A stretch of DNA of 64,000 nt from Pseudomonadota bacterium (GTDB taxonomy: Bacteria; Pseudomonadota; Gammaproteobacteria; Steroidobacterales; Steroidobacteraceae), in NCBI GenBank assembly GCA_021792755.1, contig JAJYUA010000006.1:62001-126000 (forward strand). Direction: 5' to 3'. Made by a program: the position numbers and the translations under genes. Under the pieces are notes generated by a model. That model saw nothing but the letters and a program-made list of their open reading frames with translations, was not told where the DNA came from and ran no database searches. Below, one piece after another: positions 37,198-46,728 of the stretch. The stretch's first letter is position 1. Each line of letters opens with the position of its first letter.

Positions 37198-37599
37198 ATG
37201 GATTACCAGACCGCGGAAAACCAAGCCATCCAGCTGCAGAATCAGGCCAATCAGGTCGCCCAGGAATTCAAGGAGCTGGCCGACAAGCTGCAGTCCAAAG
37301 TGACCGACCCCTCGCTCTCGCGCGAGCTGATGCTCGATCTGCGGGAGGCGGCGGTCGCCATGCAGCAGCAGAACCAGTCCTCGGTCGCGCTCATCCAGCA
37401 GATGGCCGAGTACATCCACTCGCTCGAGACGCACATCAACTCCCAGCCCCAGCAGACCTACCAGACCCGCGGCTGGTCGCAGCAGTCCTACGCCGGCTCC
37501 GGCGGGGGCTTCATGAGCAACGTCATGTCGGGCCTCGGCATGGGCGCGGGCTTCGGGCTCGCGAGCGATCTGGTCGGCAGCCTCTTCAGCGCGCTCTGA
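37198..37599 (+). CDS. Gln-rich coiled-coil protein with glycine-zipper tail, 133 aa
   Basis: No signal peptide. Residues 1-85 are a heptad-patterned, Gln/Asn-rich coiled coil (IQLQNQANQVAQEFKELADK, AAVAMQQQNQSSVALIQQMA). Residues 86-108 are a polar linker. The tail is Gly-rich and hydrophobic (FMSNVMSGLGMGAGFGLASD, LVGSLFSAL), resembling a glycine zipper that could insert in or associate with membrane. A similar tail occurs in the protein at 46729-47547. Stands alone; function unknown. The ATG at 37198 starts the heptads. Confidence 0.65.
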   Translation: MDYQTAENQAIQLQNQANQVAQEFKELADKLQSKVTDPSLSRELMLDLREAAVAMQQQNQSSVALIQQMAEYIHSLETHINSQPQQTYQTRGWSQQSYAGSGGGFMSNVMSGLGMGAGFGLASDLVGSLFSAL

Positions 37600-37656
37600 A
37601 GGAGCGCGCTCTGCGCGCACCCATGAGCGCCCGCGCCGGCTCGGACCGCCGCGGAT

Positions 37657-40500
37657 TCAGCGAAGCCTCCAGGTGAGGTCGAGCCCGGCGGTGAGGGGCG
37701 GGTTGACGGTGTAGCGGGTGAATGCCGCCGTCTGCAGATCGATCTGCGGCTGCGGATCGAGCAGCACCTGCTCGTTCGTCACGTTCTCCACGAACAGCGC
37801 CGCCTTCCAGCGCCCGCCATCGAGCCCCAGGCGCAGGTTCACCTGGCTGTACGAGGGCAGGTGCACCATGTACTGGCCGATGTTCCACAGCGTGATCGTC
37901 TCCCCGTACGGCGCGTCGGTGCGCGAGCCCACGTAGTCCCATTCCAGCGAGGCGAACGCCGCGAGCGTTGCGGACAGATCGCCCCGCCAGTGCAGGTCCG
38001 CCGCAGCCGTCACGCTCGGAATATCGGGCACCGGCGTGCCGGCCGGATAGCCGATGATGGCGCTGCCATCGACGAAGCGGGCATGGGTGTAGCCGCCGTT
38101 TACGTGCAGGGCCCAATCCCTGCCCAGCAGCGCGCGCATCTCGGCCTCCATCCCCTCGATCCGGGCATCGGCTCCGTTGGCCGTGATGCCGAAGCCGGCG
38201 AGGTTCGTCGCGAGCTGCGGATGGAGCCAGCGCTCGTAATACGCCGAGACATCGAGCGTCAGGCGCCGGCGCAGGAAGGCGGATTTCTCCCCGAGCTCGT
38301 AGCTCCATACCGAGTCGGAGCGGAACCGGGTCGGGGCCTGGAGCAGCAGATCGGGATTGCAGCGGCCCGGGCCGAGGAGCTTCTCCTGCAGGCCGCACTC
38401 GTTGCCCACCAGCACAGCGTTGCCGTTGGTGGCATGCGCCACCGGGATGGGCTGGTTGACTCCGCCCAGGCGAAAGCCCTTCGATACCGTGGCGTACACC
38501 ATGTGGTTGCGGTCGAGGGTGAATTTCACGCCGAGCTCGGGCACCGTGCCTTCAGCGCCGTTCGAGGCCGAGGTGTCGTACGGCACCGCGTTGCCCGCGA
38601 AGCCGTACACCGTGAAGAGCCCGTACTCGCGATTGGACTGGGTCAGGCTGTAGTGATAGTGGCGCAGTCCCACGGTGGCGGTGAGGTGTGGCGAGATACG
38701 CCAGGAGAGCTCGCCGAACTGCGAGCTCTGGTTGATGTCCTGCGGCTGATGATCGACGTAGATATTCGGTCCGCCGAGCACCGGCGCGGCCTCGGGCGCG
38801 AGCACCCACAGATCCCAGGTCGAGCGCAGATCCTGATAGAACCCGCCCACGAGCCACTCGAGCGCTCCGGAGCCGGTGGAGGCGAGGCGCAGTTCCTCGC
38901 TCACCTGGCGGGTGTGGTCGCGCTCGCTCGCCCCCGGGGCGCCGGGCGCAGGTCCGGTCGGGCCGAGCCCCCCGGGAGCGCCGTACACGGGGAAGGTCGC
39001 GTTGAGCGATGCGGCGGTTTCCTCGGTGGCGTCCTGGGACACCCGGGTGTCGCGATTCCAATAGCCGCTCGCCGAGATCACCTTGATCGCCGGCAGCCGG
39101 TACACGAGCGTCAGGCTCGCCAGCGCGAAGCGGTCGCGCTGGGGCTCCGGCGTGGCGTAGATCTGCCAGTGCGCCTCGATGCGCGGCATCACCGGATGGG
39201 TGGGAGCACCGTTGACATCGACGGCGTCGGGGGCGCCCTGGCGGGTGAGCTGATACATCGCAAGCGGCAGGATCGAGAGGTGCTTCACGGGCTTCCACAG
39301 CATCGAGGCGCGCACCAGGTCCACCTCGGTCGTGTTGACTCCGCCGATCCTCTCCTGCAGCGGGGCGGTGTAGAAATTCGTGGGCCGTGACACCGCGGGG
39401 AAAGTGCCGGCATCGACCGCGACCGCCCCGTTTTCGATGACCCGGCGCTCGATCCAGCCGCTTTGCCGCTCCAGGGAGGCGGCGATCCGCAGCGCCGCCG
39501 AGCTTGCGAGCGGCAGGTTGACCATGCCGTTCTCGGTGCGATTCACGCCGCCGCCCGAGACGGTATCGGAGAGGATCGTCTCGCCCGCGGCCTCGAACCG
39601 CCTCAGCCTCGGGGCGTTCGGCACCAGGCGGATGGTGCCGCCCATGGAGCTTGCGCCATAGAGAGTGCCCTGCGGGCCGCGCAGCACCTCCACCCGGTTC
39701 AGGTCGTAGAGGTCAAGATCGATGACCACCTTGCCGAGCTGCGCCGAGGCCGGCGCGGACAGCGGAACCTCCCCGAGGTAAAGGCCCACCATGGAGGTGT
39801 TGCCGCCCGAGGAGTTCAGGCCCCGCATCTCGAATTCGGTCTGTCCGGGTCCGGCGGTGCGCATGGCGAGCCCGGCGATCGACTGGGCAAGCGAATCGAA
39901 ATCCGTAAATCCCCGCCTTGCCATTTCCGAGGCGGTGATTGCCGTGATGCTCGCCGCCGTGCTCTGCACGGTGGTCGCACGTTTGGTCGCGGTGACGATG
40001 ATCTGGGCGAGGTGCTTGGGCTGAGGGCTGAGCCTGTTCCACCGCCGCCGCGTGCCCCGCGCACGCTTGGGTGTGCGTGTGAGGCGCCGCGGGAGGGACG
40101 TCTGCGCTCGCACGGTCCCTGTGCCCGCAGGGCGCCCGGAGGATCGAGCGGGCGTGCGCGGCACGATGGCGATCGCCGAGCCGCTGACCAGCCGGAACGA
40201 AAGGTCCGTCCCGCTGAGCAGACGCCGCAGCGCCCGCGTGATCGTGAAATAGCCCTGAAGTCCGGGCGCGCGCAGGCCCCTCACGGCGCCCGCCGAGGAG
40301 AGCAACGTGATATCGGCCTGTCGCGCGAAGGCGGTCAGCGCCGCGGCGAGCGGCCTCGCCGGGATATCGAAGCGATGCAGGGACTGGGCCGCCTGCGCCC
40401 GGGAGCCGACCCAGCCGATCGCGGCCAACAGCCACAGGCCCCGGAGGCGCCCGCCGGACCGGCGAGTCGGCCGGGCCCCCGCGGGGCGGGGTGAACCCAT
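37657..40500 (-). CDS. TonB-dependent receptor with N-terminal STN signalling domain
   Basis: Outer-membrane active-transport channel of 947 residues. Order: signal peptide, STN domain (about 45-105, FDIPARPLAAALTAFARQAD), a basic linker, TonB-box/plug starting at IIVTATKRA, and a 22-strand barrel ending in an aromatic-type LTWRLR. STN domains pass a ligand signal to a FecR-type anti-sigma factor, and such a gene lies upstream in the same orientation. It is a close paralogue of the next receptor (plug motif LNSSGGNTSMVGLYL in both). The ligand is unknown; siderophore, vitamin or oligomer uptake are the usual cases. ATG 40500 follows AAGGTG. Confidence 0.9.
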   Translation of the reverse strand: MGSPRPAGARPTRRSGGRLRGLWLLAAIGWVGSRAQAAQSLHRFDIPARPLAAALTAFARQADITLLSSAGAVRGLRAPGLQGYFTITRALRRLLSGTDLSFRLVSGSAIAIVPRTPARSSGRPAGTGTVRAQTSLPRRLTRTPKRARGTRRRWNRLSPQPKHLAQIIVTATKRATTVQSTAASITAITASEMARRGFTDFDSLAQSIAGLAMRTAGPGQTEFEMRGLNSSGGNTSMVGLYLGEVPLSAPASAQLGKVVIDLDLYDLNRVEVLRGPQGTLYGASSMGGTIRLVPNAPRLRRFEAAGETILSDTVSGGGVNRTENGMVNLPLASSAALRIAASLERQSGWIERRVIENGAVAVDAGTFPAVSRPTNFYTAPLQERIGGVNTTEVDLVRASMLWKPVKHLSILPLAMYQLTRQGAPDAVDVNGAPTHPVMPRIEAHWQIYATPEPQRDRFALASLTLVYRLPAIKVISASGYWNRDTRVSQDATEETAASLNATFPVYGAPGGLGPTGPAPGAPGASERDHTRQVSEELRLASTGSGALEWLVGGFYQDLRSTWDLWVLAPEAAPVLGGPNIYVDHQPQDINQSSQFGELSWRISPHLTATVGLRHYHYSLTQSNREYGLFTVYGFAGNAVPYDTSASNGAEGTVPELGVKFTLDRNHMVYATVSKGFRLGGVNQPIPVAHATNGNAVLVGNECGLQEKLLGPGRCNPDLLLQAPTRFRSDSVWSYELGEKSAFLRRRLTLDVSAYYERWLHPQLATNLAGFGITANGADARIEGMEAEMRALLGRDWALHVNGGYTHARFVDGSAIIGYPAGTPVPDIPSVTAAADLHWRGDLSATLAAFASLEWDYVGSRTDAPYGETITLWNIGQYMVHLPSYSQVNLRLGLDGGRWKAALFVENVTNEQVLLDPQPQIDLQTAAFTRYTVNPPLTAGLDLTWRLR

Positions 40501-40822
40501 GGTGCACAGCACCTTGAAGAGTCGCTTGTAATTACTTGATATTATTTGATGTATCAGTTGTGAGCAGCGACCACGGCGCCAGGCTCCTTCCCCCGCCCAG
40601 CCGAATCATGCCCCTCCATTGGCCGAGCCATGATGGCGCGTCCGCCCTGCTCTTGACAAGCGCCCTGCCTGCACTGCACGGCCCACGCCGCGCGCACCGC
40701 CCCGCCCCGATCGCTCCAGCCTGAGGGGGGTGCACGCGAGCGCCGCAGCGGTCGGCGCGATGCCTCGATCCGCAGGCATCGCCGCCGCCGCGGGCGCCCG
40801 CAGCGCCTCGCCCCCCTCCCGA
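40501..40822. other. Gap between the two receptor genes
   Basis: About 320 bases. The end next to the STN receptor is AT-rich (TTACTTGATATTATTTGATG) and probably carries its promoter; no gene is seen in the rest. Confidence 0.5.
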
Positions 40823-43429
40823 TTACTTCCCGAAGCGGTAGCTCACGTCCATGCCATACGTGATCGGCTGATTGACGATGAAGCGCGTGTACTGCGGAAT
40901 CGCAATGTTGATCTGCGGCAGCGGATCGAGCAGCGTTTGCTTGTTCGTCGCGTTGTCGACAAACAGAGCCGCGGTCCATCTCGCCGTGCGAATCCCGGCG
41001 CGCAGATCCAATATCCCGTAGGACGGCAGATTGATCTCGGTCTGGTTGATGTTGTTGAGATATACCGTGACGCCGTACGGCAGGTCGTACCGCGACCCGA
41101 CATAGCTGTAGGTGGCATTGCCGATGAACGTCGCCTCGTCCGTCAGGTAGTGATGGTAGTTGAGCGACACGGAGCCGGTGACCTTGGGCGTATCCGGCAC
41201 GGAATATCCGGCGGGTATGCCGTCGATGGCGCTGTTGGTCAGGAATTTGCTGTGCGTGTACCCCCAGTCCGTCGCGAAATCGAAGCCGTCGCCGAGATCG
41301 GCGCGGAACGAGGTCTCCATGCCGTAGATGTTGGCGTCACCGCCGTTCACGGTGAAGCCGAAGCCGGCGATGTTCGTCGCGATCTGCGGACTCATCCAAC
41401 GCTCGAAATACCACGTCATGTTGAAGAGAGCGCGATGGTGGAAGAACTCGTTCTTGGTTCCGATCTCGTAGTCCCACACCGAATCCGACCTGAACTGCGG
41501 CACGCCCTGTGAGTTGACATTGGGAAAGTTGGCGAGCTGCGTGTAGGTGGTGCCAGCCTGGGTGGGCGTGGCGGAAAGCTTGGCCTGCAGGCCGCATTGC
41601 TGAATCACCACCAGCGACGAGGGCGCCTGGCAGTCCGCGGGCGTCACCGGGTGATTGTAGCCGACGAAGGGCTGATCCGTGCCGCCCAGGCGAAAGCCCT
41701 TGGCGATGGTGAGGTACAGCATGTGATCGGAGTCGATCTGCCAGGTGAGGTTGAAGCGCGGATTGGTTCCACTCGCGCTGCCGCCCGCGCTGGTGACCAA
41801 GGCCCTGGTGTTTCCGGCCACCGTCGGCGTGCCGCTCAGCAGATTCTCGAAGCCGTACGGGGTGAAATCGCCCCACTCGGTGTTCCTCTGGGCATAGGAG
41901 TAGTGGTACCAGCGCACTCCCGCCGAGGCGGTGAGGCCGTGGGCAAACTCCCAGGAGATGTTGCCGAAGAAGGCGTTCTGCAGAATGGTCTGCGGCTGGT
42001 AGTCGACGTAAATATTGGCGAGAGCGCCCGCCTGCGGCATGACCGACCACATGTCCCATTCGGACTCCAGGTCCTGGTAGTAGTATCCCGCGAGCCACTG
42101 CAGCGGTCCCCCGCCCGTGGAGGCGAGACGAAACTCCTCGCTCACCTGGCGGGTGTAATCCCGCTCCTCGACCCCGGGGCCGAACGGGCCCGGGCCGGTC
42201 GGGCCGAGCCCGTTGCCGCCGAAGCCGTCGTTGCTCGGGGACGGGTAGGGGTAGGCGGGATCGGACGGATTGACGTTGTAGGGATAGGCCTGCGTGGCCG
42301 ACCCCAGACCCGAGGAGCTCTCATTTTCCTCGGTGCCGTCCTGCGAGAACAGGGAATGATTCGACCACAGGCCGGTGATCGAGGTGAGGCCGATGTCCGG
42401 CGTGACCGCGTATTCGACCTTGAAGCTGCCCAGCGTGAAGCGATCCCATTGCGGCTCGGAGGTCTGGTAGATCTCGTAATGGCCCTTCGGATTCGGCATG
42501 GTCGGGTTGGCCGGGGAGCCGTTGACGTCGACCGCATTCGGCGCGTTGGCCGTGTCCTTCTGCCACATGATCATCGGTATGATCGTGAGCCGGTCGTTGG
42601 GCTTGTAGAGCAGGATCGCGCGGAACGAATTGTCCGTCGAGGAGTTCACGCCCGTGGTGGTCGAGCTGATCGGCGCCGTGTAGAAATTGCCGGGCCGGTA
42701 ACACGGAGTGCTCGCGCAGGTGTCCGACTGCACGGAGTTGTCGGCGAGAACGTAGCGGTTGAGCCAGCCACTGGTCGAGGAGGCGGAACCGACCAGCCTC
42801 AGGGCGACCGTCGAGCCGAGCGGCAGGTTCACCATGCCGTTTTGCGCGAAGTTTATGCTGCCGCCGGAGCCGGTGTCCGAGACGATCGTCTCGCCGCTGG
42901 CGTCGAAAGTGCTCAGTTGCGGCATGGCGGGAATGAGCCGGATCGTTCCACCCATGGAGCTCGATCCGTACAGCGTCCCCTGCGGTCCGTGCAGAACCTC
43001 CACCCGCTGCAGATCGTAGAGGTTGGGATCGATGATCACCTTGCCGAGCTGTTCGGAGGCGGGAGCCGAGAGTGCGATATCGTCCAGGTACACTCCGACC
43101 ATCGAGGTGTTGCCGCCGGAGGAGTTCAAGCCGCGCATCTCGTATTCGGTTTCATTCGGACCGGAGGTGCGCATCGCAAGACCCGGAACGCCCTGCGCCA
43201 GGGTGTTGAAATCCGTCAGGCCGCGATTGGCGATGTCGGCGGCGGTGAGCACCGTCATGCTGATCGGCGTATCCTGCGCAAGGGTCTTGCGCTTGGTCGC
43301 GGTGACGATGACCTCGGCGAGCTGCCCGGGAGGGGCGGCGCCCGGTTGAGCGGCAGGTGCGAGGCCGGAGACGCTCGACCCGAGGCTCGCCGCCACCGCC
43401 AGGGCCACCAGGTGGTTTGTACGCATCAT
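40823..43429 (-). CDS. TonB-dependent receptor without STN domain
   Basis: 868 residues: signal peptide (1-27), TonB-box/plug (VIVTATKRKT, RGLNSSGGNTSMVGVYLDDI) and beta-barrel ending YGMDVSYRFGK. It is the tandem paralogue of the downstream receptor, sharing the loop motif ERDYTRQVSEEFRLAST and Gly/Pro-rich insert GLGPTGPGPFGPG, but lacks the signalling domain. It lies between fecR and the STN receptor, so a pair of differently wired receptors may share one regulator. Ligand unknown. Confidence 0.9.
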   Translation of the reverse strand: MMRTNHLVALAVAASLGSSVSGLAPAAQPGAAPPGQLAEVIVTATKRKTLAQDTPISMTVLTAADIANRGLTDFNTLAQGVPGLAMRTSGPNETEYEMRGLNSSGGNTSMVGVYLDDIALSAPASEQLGKVIIDPNLYDLQRVEVLHGPQGTLYGSSSMGGTIRLIPAMPQLSTFDASGETIVSDTGSGGSINFAQNGMVNLPLGSTVALRLVGSASSTSGWLNRYVLADNSVQSDTCASTPCYRPGNFYTAPISSTTTGVNSSTDNSFRAILLYKPNDRLTIIPMIMWQKDTANAPNAVDVNGSPANPTMPNPKGHYEIYQTSEPQWDRFTLGSFKVEYAVTPDIGLTSITGLWSNHSLFSQDGTEENESSSGLGSATQAYPYNVNPSDPAYPYPSPSNDGFGGNGLGPTGPGPFGPGVEERDYTRQVSEEFRLASTGGGPLQWLAGYYYQDLESEWDMWSVMPQAGALANIYVDYQPQTILQNAFFGNISWEFAHGLTASAGVRWYHYSYAQRNTEWGDFTPYGFENLLSGTPTVAGNTRALVTSAGGSASGTNPRFNLTWQIDSDHMLYLTIAKGFRLGGTDQPFVGYNHPVTPADCQAPSSLVVIQQCGLQAKLSATPTQAGTTYTQLANFPNVNSQGVPQFRSDSVWDYEIGTKNEFFHHRALFNMTWYFERWMSPQIATNIAGFGFTVNGGDANIYGMETSFRADLGDGFDFATDWGYTHSKFLTNSAIDGIPAGYSVPDTPKVTGSVSLNYHHYLTDEATFIGNATYSYVGSRYDLPYGVTVYLNNINQTEINLPSYGILDLRAGIRTARWTAALFVDNATNKQTLLDPLPQINIAIPQYTRFIVNQPITYGMDVSYRFGK

Positions 43430-43730
43430 GATCTGACTCCCAAGATGTTGTAGGAACGGGCGCGCCGGCGCCGCCAGCCCGCCTCGGTCGATGCACTGCC
43501 CCCCCTCGCACGGCCTGGGGCCCGCCCGCCCGGGCCTCGATGCCGCGTCCGGGAGCCGCGCCGGCGGATCCGGCGGGCTCTAGCCATGACGACGGGCGAA
43601 CGGGAAAAATCCGCCACTCCCGGCGCCGGTCTTGTGTCAGACGCTGCAATTTCCGCACCTGCGCACAGGGCAGTTTCGTTGCGTTCAGGCAACAAAATTG
43701 CCCTCAGGCGCGGCTCGCCCCTGCGGCAGA
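43430..43730. other. Promoter region between fecR and the first receptor
   Basis: About 300 bases without a gene. It should contain the promoter read by the upstream ECF sigma factor; I cannot identify its boxes with confidence. A short AT-richer patch (CAACAAAATTG at 43689-43699) is the best candidate region. Confidence 0.4.
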
Positions 43731-44768
43731 CTAGCGCGGCTCGATGAGGATTCGGTTCGGCGGGCGGTGGATGACCCGCACGGGCAGTGCGGTGGCGAGC
43801 GCCTTGAAGAACCCGGGGGCATCGTTGGTCCTGAACCGGCCGCTGATGCGCAGCCGCCCGACCACCGGCCCCTCGAGCACGATGCGCGCGCGGGTGTAGC
43901 GAGCGACCGCGGCGGCCGCCTGCGCGAGCGGCTCATCGTCAAACACCAGCGCCCCGTGGCGCCACGCGAGATCGGCCGCGAGCCGCCGGCGGCTCACCGC
44001 GACGACCTTCATGCGCCCGCCGTCGATCGACAGTCGCTCACCGGCGCTCAGGGCGCGGACCCGCTGCGGGCCGAGCGCGAGCGGGAACGGGCCGAAGCCC
44101 TGTGCGGGGCCGCTCCCGGTACGCACCTCGACCCGCCCCTCATTGACCAGCACATCGATGCGCCGGTCGGTGTGCAGCCGCACCTCGAAGCGGGTGCCGA
44201 TCGCCTGCACCACCGCCTCGCCGGCGTGGACGAAGAACGGCCTGGCCGGATCCGGCGTGTCGTGGAAATGCGCCTCGCCCCGCAGCAGGTAGATGTCGCG
44301 GCGAGCACGGCTGAAGCGGACCTCGATCCGCGTGTGGGTATTGAGGACGAGCACCGAGCCGTCCGTGAGCGTCACGGTGCGCTCCTGCCCCACGGCGGTG
44401 GAAAACTCCTGCGTGCCGGCCACCCGTGTCAGCCACCAGCCCGAGCCGATCACCGCCAGCGACAGCGCGGCCGCGGCGACCCAGCGCAACGAGCGCGGCC
44501 CGCGCGGGTCGCGGGGGTCGCTTCGGCGAGTGGCCGGCGCCAGGGTGGCGATTCTCTCCTCGCGTTTGCCTGCAGAGAGCCGATCGAGCGAGCGCCAGGT
44601 CTGGCTGAGCTCCCCGAAGGCGCGGCGGTGGCGGGCGTCCTGGCGCAACCAGCTCGCAAGCTGCGAGCGCTCCTCGGGGGTGAGCACCCCGCGATCGAGC
44701 CGCCAAGTCCACGCGGCCGCCTCCTCGTCGACCTCGGCTTGCGGCTTGAGCCTCACCACCCTGTTCAT
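43731..44768 (-). CDS. fecR: FecR-family anti-sigma factor
   Basis: 345 residues: cytoplasmic DUF4880-like N-terminus (EEAAAWTWRLDRGVLTPEER), one membrane helix (about 94-112), the FecR domain (VGQERTVTLTDGSVLVLNTH, FFVHAGEAVVQAIGTRFEVR) and a C-terminal DUF4974/STN-like domain. It holds the ECF sigma factor inactive until the receptor's STN domain reports ligand. Its ATG overlaps the sigma gene's stop (ATGA). Confidence 0.92.
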   Translation of the reverse strand: MNRVVRLKPQAEVDEEAAAWTWRLDRGVLTPEERSQLASWLRQDARHRRAFGELSQTWRSLDRLSAGKREERIATLAPATRRSDPRDPRGPRSLRWVAAAALSLAVIGSGWWLTRVAGTQEFSTAVGQERTVTLTDGSVLVLNTHTRIEVRFSRARRDIYLLRGEAHFHDTPDPARPFFVHAGEAVVQAIGTRFEVRLHTDRRIDVLVNEGRVEVRTGSGPAQGFGPFPLALGPQRVRALSAGERLSIDGGRMKVVAVSRRRLAADLAWRHGALVFDDEPLAQAAAAVARYTRARIVLEGPVVGRLRISGRFRTNDAPGFFKALATALPVRVIHRPPNRILIEPR

Positions 44769-45337
44769 GGGCTTTCCCCGTCCGAGCGCTTGCGCAGCGG
44801 CGGCTCGACGTCCGGCTCATCGAGCAGTCCCAGCTCTCGCAGCCGGTCCCGGCAGCGCACCAGCCCTTTCGTCACGTGCTTCTCGATGGTGCTGTGCGCC
44901 ATGCCGAGCACTTCGGCGATCTCCTCGTGCGAGAGCTGGTAGACCTTGCGCAGCACGAACACCCGCCGGCAGACCGGCGGCAGCTCGTCCACCGCGGCAC
45001 AGAAGGACTCGAACCGGCGGCGCGTATCGGCCTTCTCGTCAGGCCCCGCCTCAGAGGATGAGACGTCCAAGGGCTCGAAATCCGCCACCGGGTCAGTGGC
45101 ACGGGCGGCCGCCTGGCGGGCGCGGTCCACTGCGAGGTTGCGCGCAATCCGAAAGATCAGCGCGCGCGGCGATTCGACCTCCTGCCCTTGTGGCATGGCG
45201 CACACGCGCACATACGCTTCCTGCACCAGGTCGTCGATGTCTTCGGCGCCGGAGGTGAATTTTCGCAGATACCGGTGCAACGCGACCCGGTGCCCGAGAA
45301 TCTGGCTCAGCAGCTGCTTGCGGCGCTCATCGACCAA
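44765..45337 (-). CDS. fecI: FecI-like ECF sigma factor
   Basis: RNA polymerase sigma factor with region 2 (YLRKFTSGAEDIDDLVQEAYVR) and region 4 (LSHEEIAEVLGMAHSTIEKHVTKGL). Start: the TTG at 45337 has a strong GGGGAG five bases before and leaves a normal promoter gap to the divergent antiporter; it gives 190 residues. The ATG at 45394 would extend it to 209 but has no ribosome site. Controls transcription of the receptor genes together with FecR. Confidence 0.88.
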   Translation of the reverse strand: MVDERRKQLLSQILGHRVALHRYLRKFTSGAEDIDDLVQEAYVRVCAMPQGQEVESPRALIFRIARNLAVDRARQAAARATDPVADFEPLDVSSSEAGPDEKADTRRRFESFCAAVDELPPVCRRVFVLRKVYQLSHEEIAEVLGMAHSTIEKHVTKGLVRCRDRLRELGLLDEPDVEPPLRKRSDGESP

Positions 45338-45429
45338 GCTCGCTCCCCGACTCGCACGGCAGTCGTGTCCGGGAGTGTACCCATGCCATGCCATAATCTG
45401 AAGTCCGCGCCTGTGCTTAAGGACGTGGC

Positions 45430-46680
45430 ATGCCTATCTTTACCCTGGTCTCGGCCGTGATTGCCGTGGTCGCCTTGAGCAGCTATGCGACCCATAAGCT
45501 CGTGCGCCTGCCCGAATCGATCGGCATCACGGGCGTGGCGCTCATGATCTCGGTGGTCACCGTGGCGGTGGGTCCGTTCGTGCCGCAGGTGACCGCCTGG
45601 GGCATGCAGGTGGCAAAAGCGGTCAACTTCCCCGCGCTCGTGTTCCACGGCGTCCTCGGCCTGTTGTTGTTCGCCGGGAGTCTGCACGTCGATGTCGTGG
45701 GCCTCGCGCGCGCGCGCTGGGTCGTGATGCTGCTCGCCACCGTGGGTGTGGTCATCTCGACCGCTGTGATTGGATGGACCTTCTTCTACGTGACGCGCCT
45801 GTTGGGGACACGGCTGCCGATGCTCGACTGCCTGCTGTTCGGGGCGCTCATCTCGCCCACCGATCCGATCGCGGTCTTCGGGCTGCTGAAGAAGGCCCGC
45901 GTCCCGCAGTCCCTGCTCACCAAGATCACCGGCGAGGCCCTGTTCAACGACGGCACCGGCGTGGTGCTGTTCGTCGTGCTGCTCGGGCTGACCGGCACGG
46001 GTATGCCCAATGTCCAGCACGTGGCGATCCTCTTCGCCCGGCAGGTGTTCGGCGGGATCGGCTTCGGTCTCGCGCTGGGGTTTGCCGGCGTGCTGCTGCT
46101 GCGCACCGTCGACAGCCCGACCGTGGAGATCCTGATCACCCTCGCCATGGCCACCTCCGGCTACGCCGCGGCCGAGGCGCTCGCGGTCTCGGCACCCATC
46201 GCCACGGTCGTCATGGGACTCATGGTCGGCAACGACAGCCGCAGGTTCGCCACGCCCTCGCCCACGCGCGAGCGGCTGTTTGTGTTCTGGGAGCTCACGG
46301 ACGACCTGTTGAACCTGCTGGTCTTTGCGCTGGTGGGCCTCGAGCTGACGGCCCTCGCCGGCGCGGTGCGCGAGTACCTGCTGCCAGCGGCGGCGGCACT
46401 GCCGCTCGTGCTCGCGGCGCGCTACATCAGTGTCGGGATACCGGCCGGTCTGATGCGGCCCTTTATGGAGTTCGAGCCGCACTTCGTGAAGCTCATGACC
46501 TGGGCGGGGCTGCGCGGGGCGCTGTCCATCGCGCTGGCGTTATCGCTGCCCGCCGGAGAGCCCCGGGAGCTGATCGTGACCGCCACTTACCTCATAGCGG
46601 TCTTCAGCATCCTGGTGCAGGCCACGACACTCGGGCCGCTGCTGCGGCGCTGGGTCGGCACGAGCCCGGCGGCGCCCTGA
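45430..46680 (+). CDS. CPA1-family Na+/H+ antiporter (NhaP-like)
   Basis: Inner-membrane exchanger of 416 residues with 12-13 helices. Conserved CPA1 motifs: FGALISPTDPIAVFGLLKK near 138-155, GEALFNDGTGVVLF near 172-185 with the Asn-Asp ion site, and WAGLRGALSIALALSLP near 359-375. It has no C-terminal regulatory domain. Transcribed divergently from fecI. Probably exports Na+ or K+ and regulates internal pH. It is the second antiporter in the window, from a different superfamily than the one at 6254. Confidence 0.92.
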   Translation: MPIFTLVSAVIAVVALSSYATHKLVRLPESIGITGVALMISVVTVAVGPFVPQVTAWGMQVAKAVNFPALVFHGVLGLLLFAGSLHVDVVGLARARWVVMLLATVGVVISTAVIGWTFFYVTRLLGTRLPMLDCLLFGALISPTDPIAVFGLLKKARVPQSLLTKITGEALFNDGTGVVLFVVLLGLTGTGMPNVQHVAILFARQVFGGIGFGLALGFAGVLLLRTVDSPTVEILITLAMATSGYAAAEALAVSAPIATVVMGLMVGNDSRRFATPSPTRERLFVFWELTDDLLNLLVFALVGLELTALAGAVREYLLPAAAALPLVLAARYISVGIPAGLMRPFMEFEPHFVKLMTWAGLRGALSIALALSLPAGEPRELIVTATYLIAVFSILVQATTLGPLLRRWVGTSPAAP

Positions 46681-46728
46681 GCGGCTCACCGTCCCTGGAC
46701 TGCCGCGCTCGGGCAGGCTTGCCGAGGC

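Noticed and set aside
41597-43453. Long plus-strand frame opposite the receptor gene at 40823-43429
   Set aside because: Shadow of a strongly supported TonB-dependent receptor.
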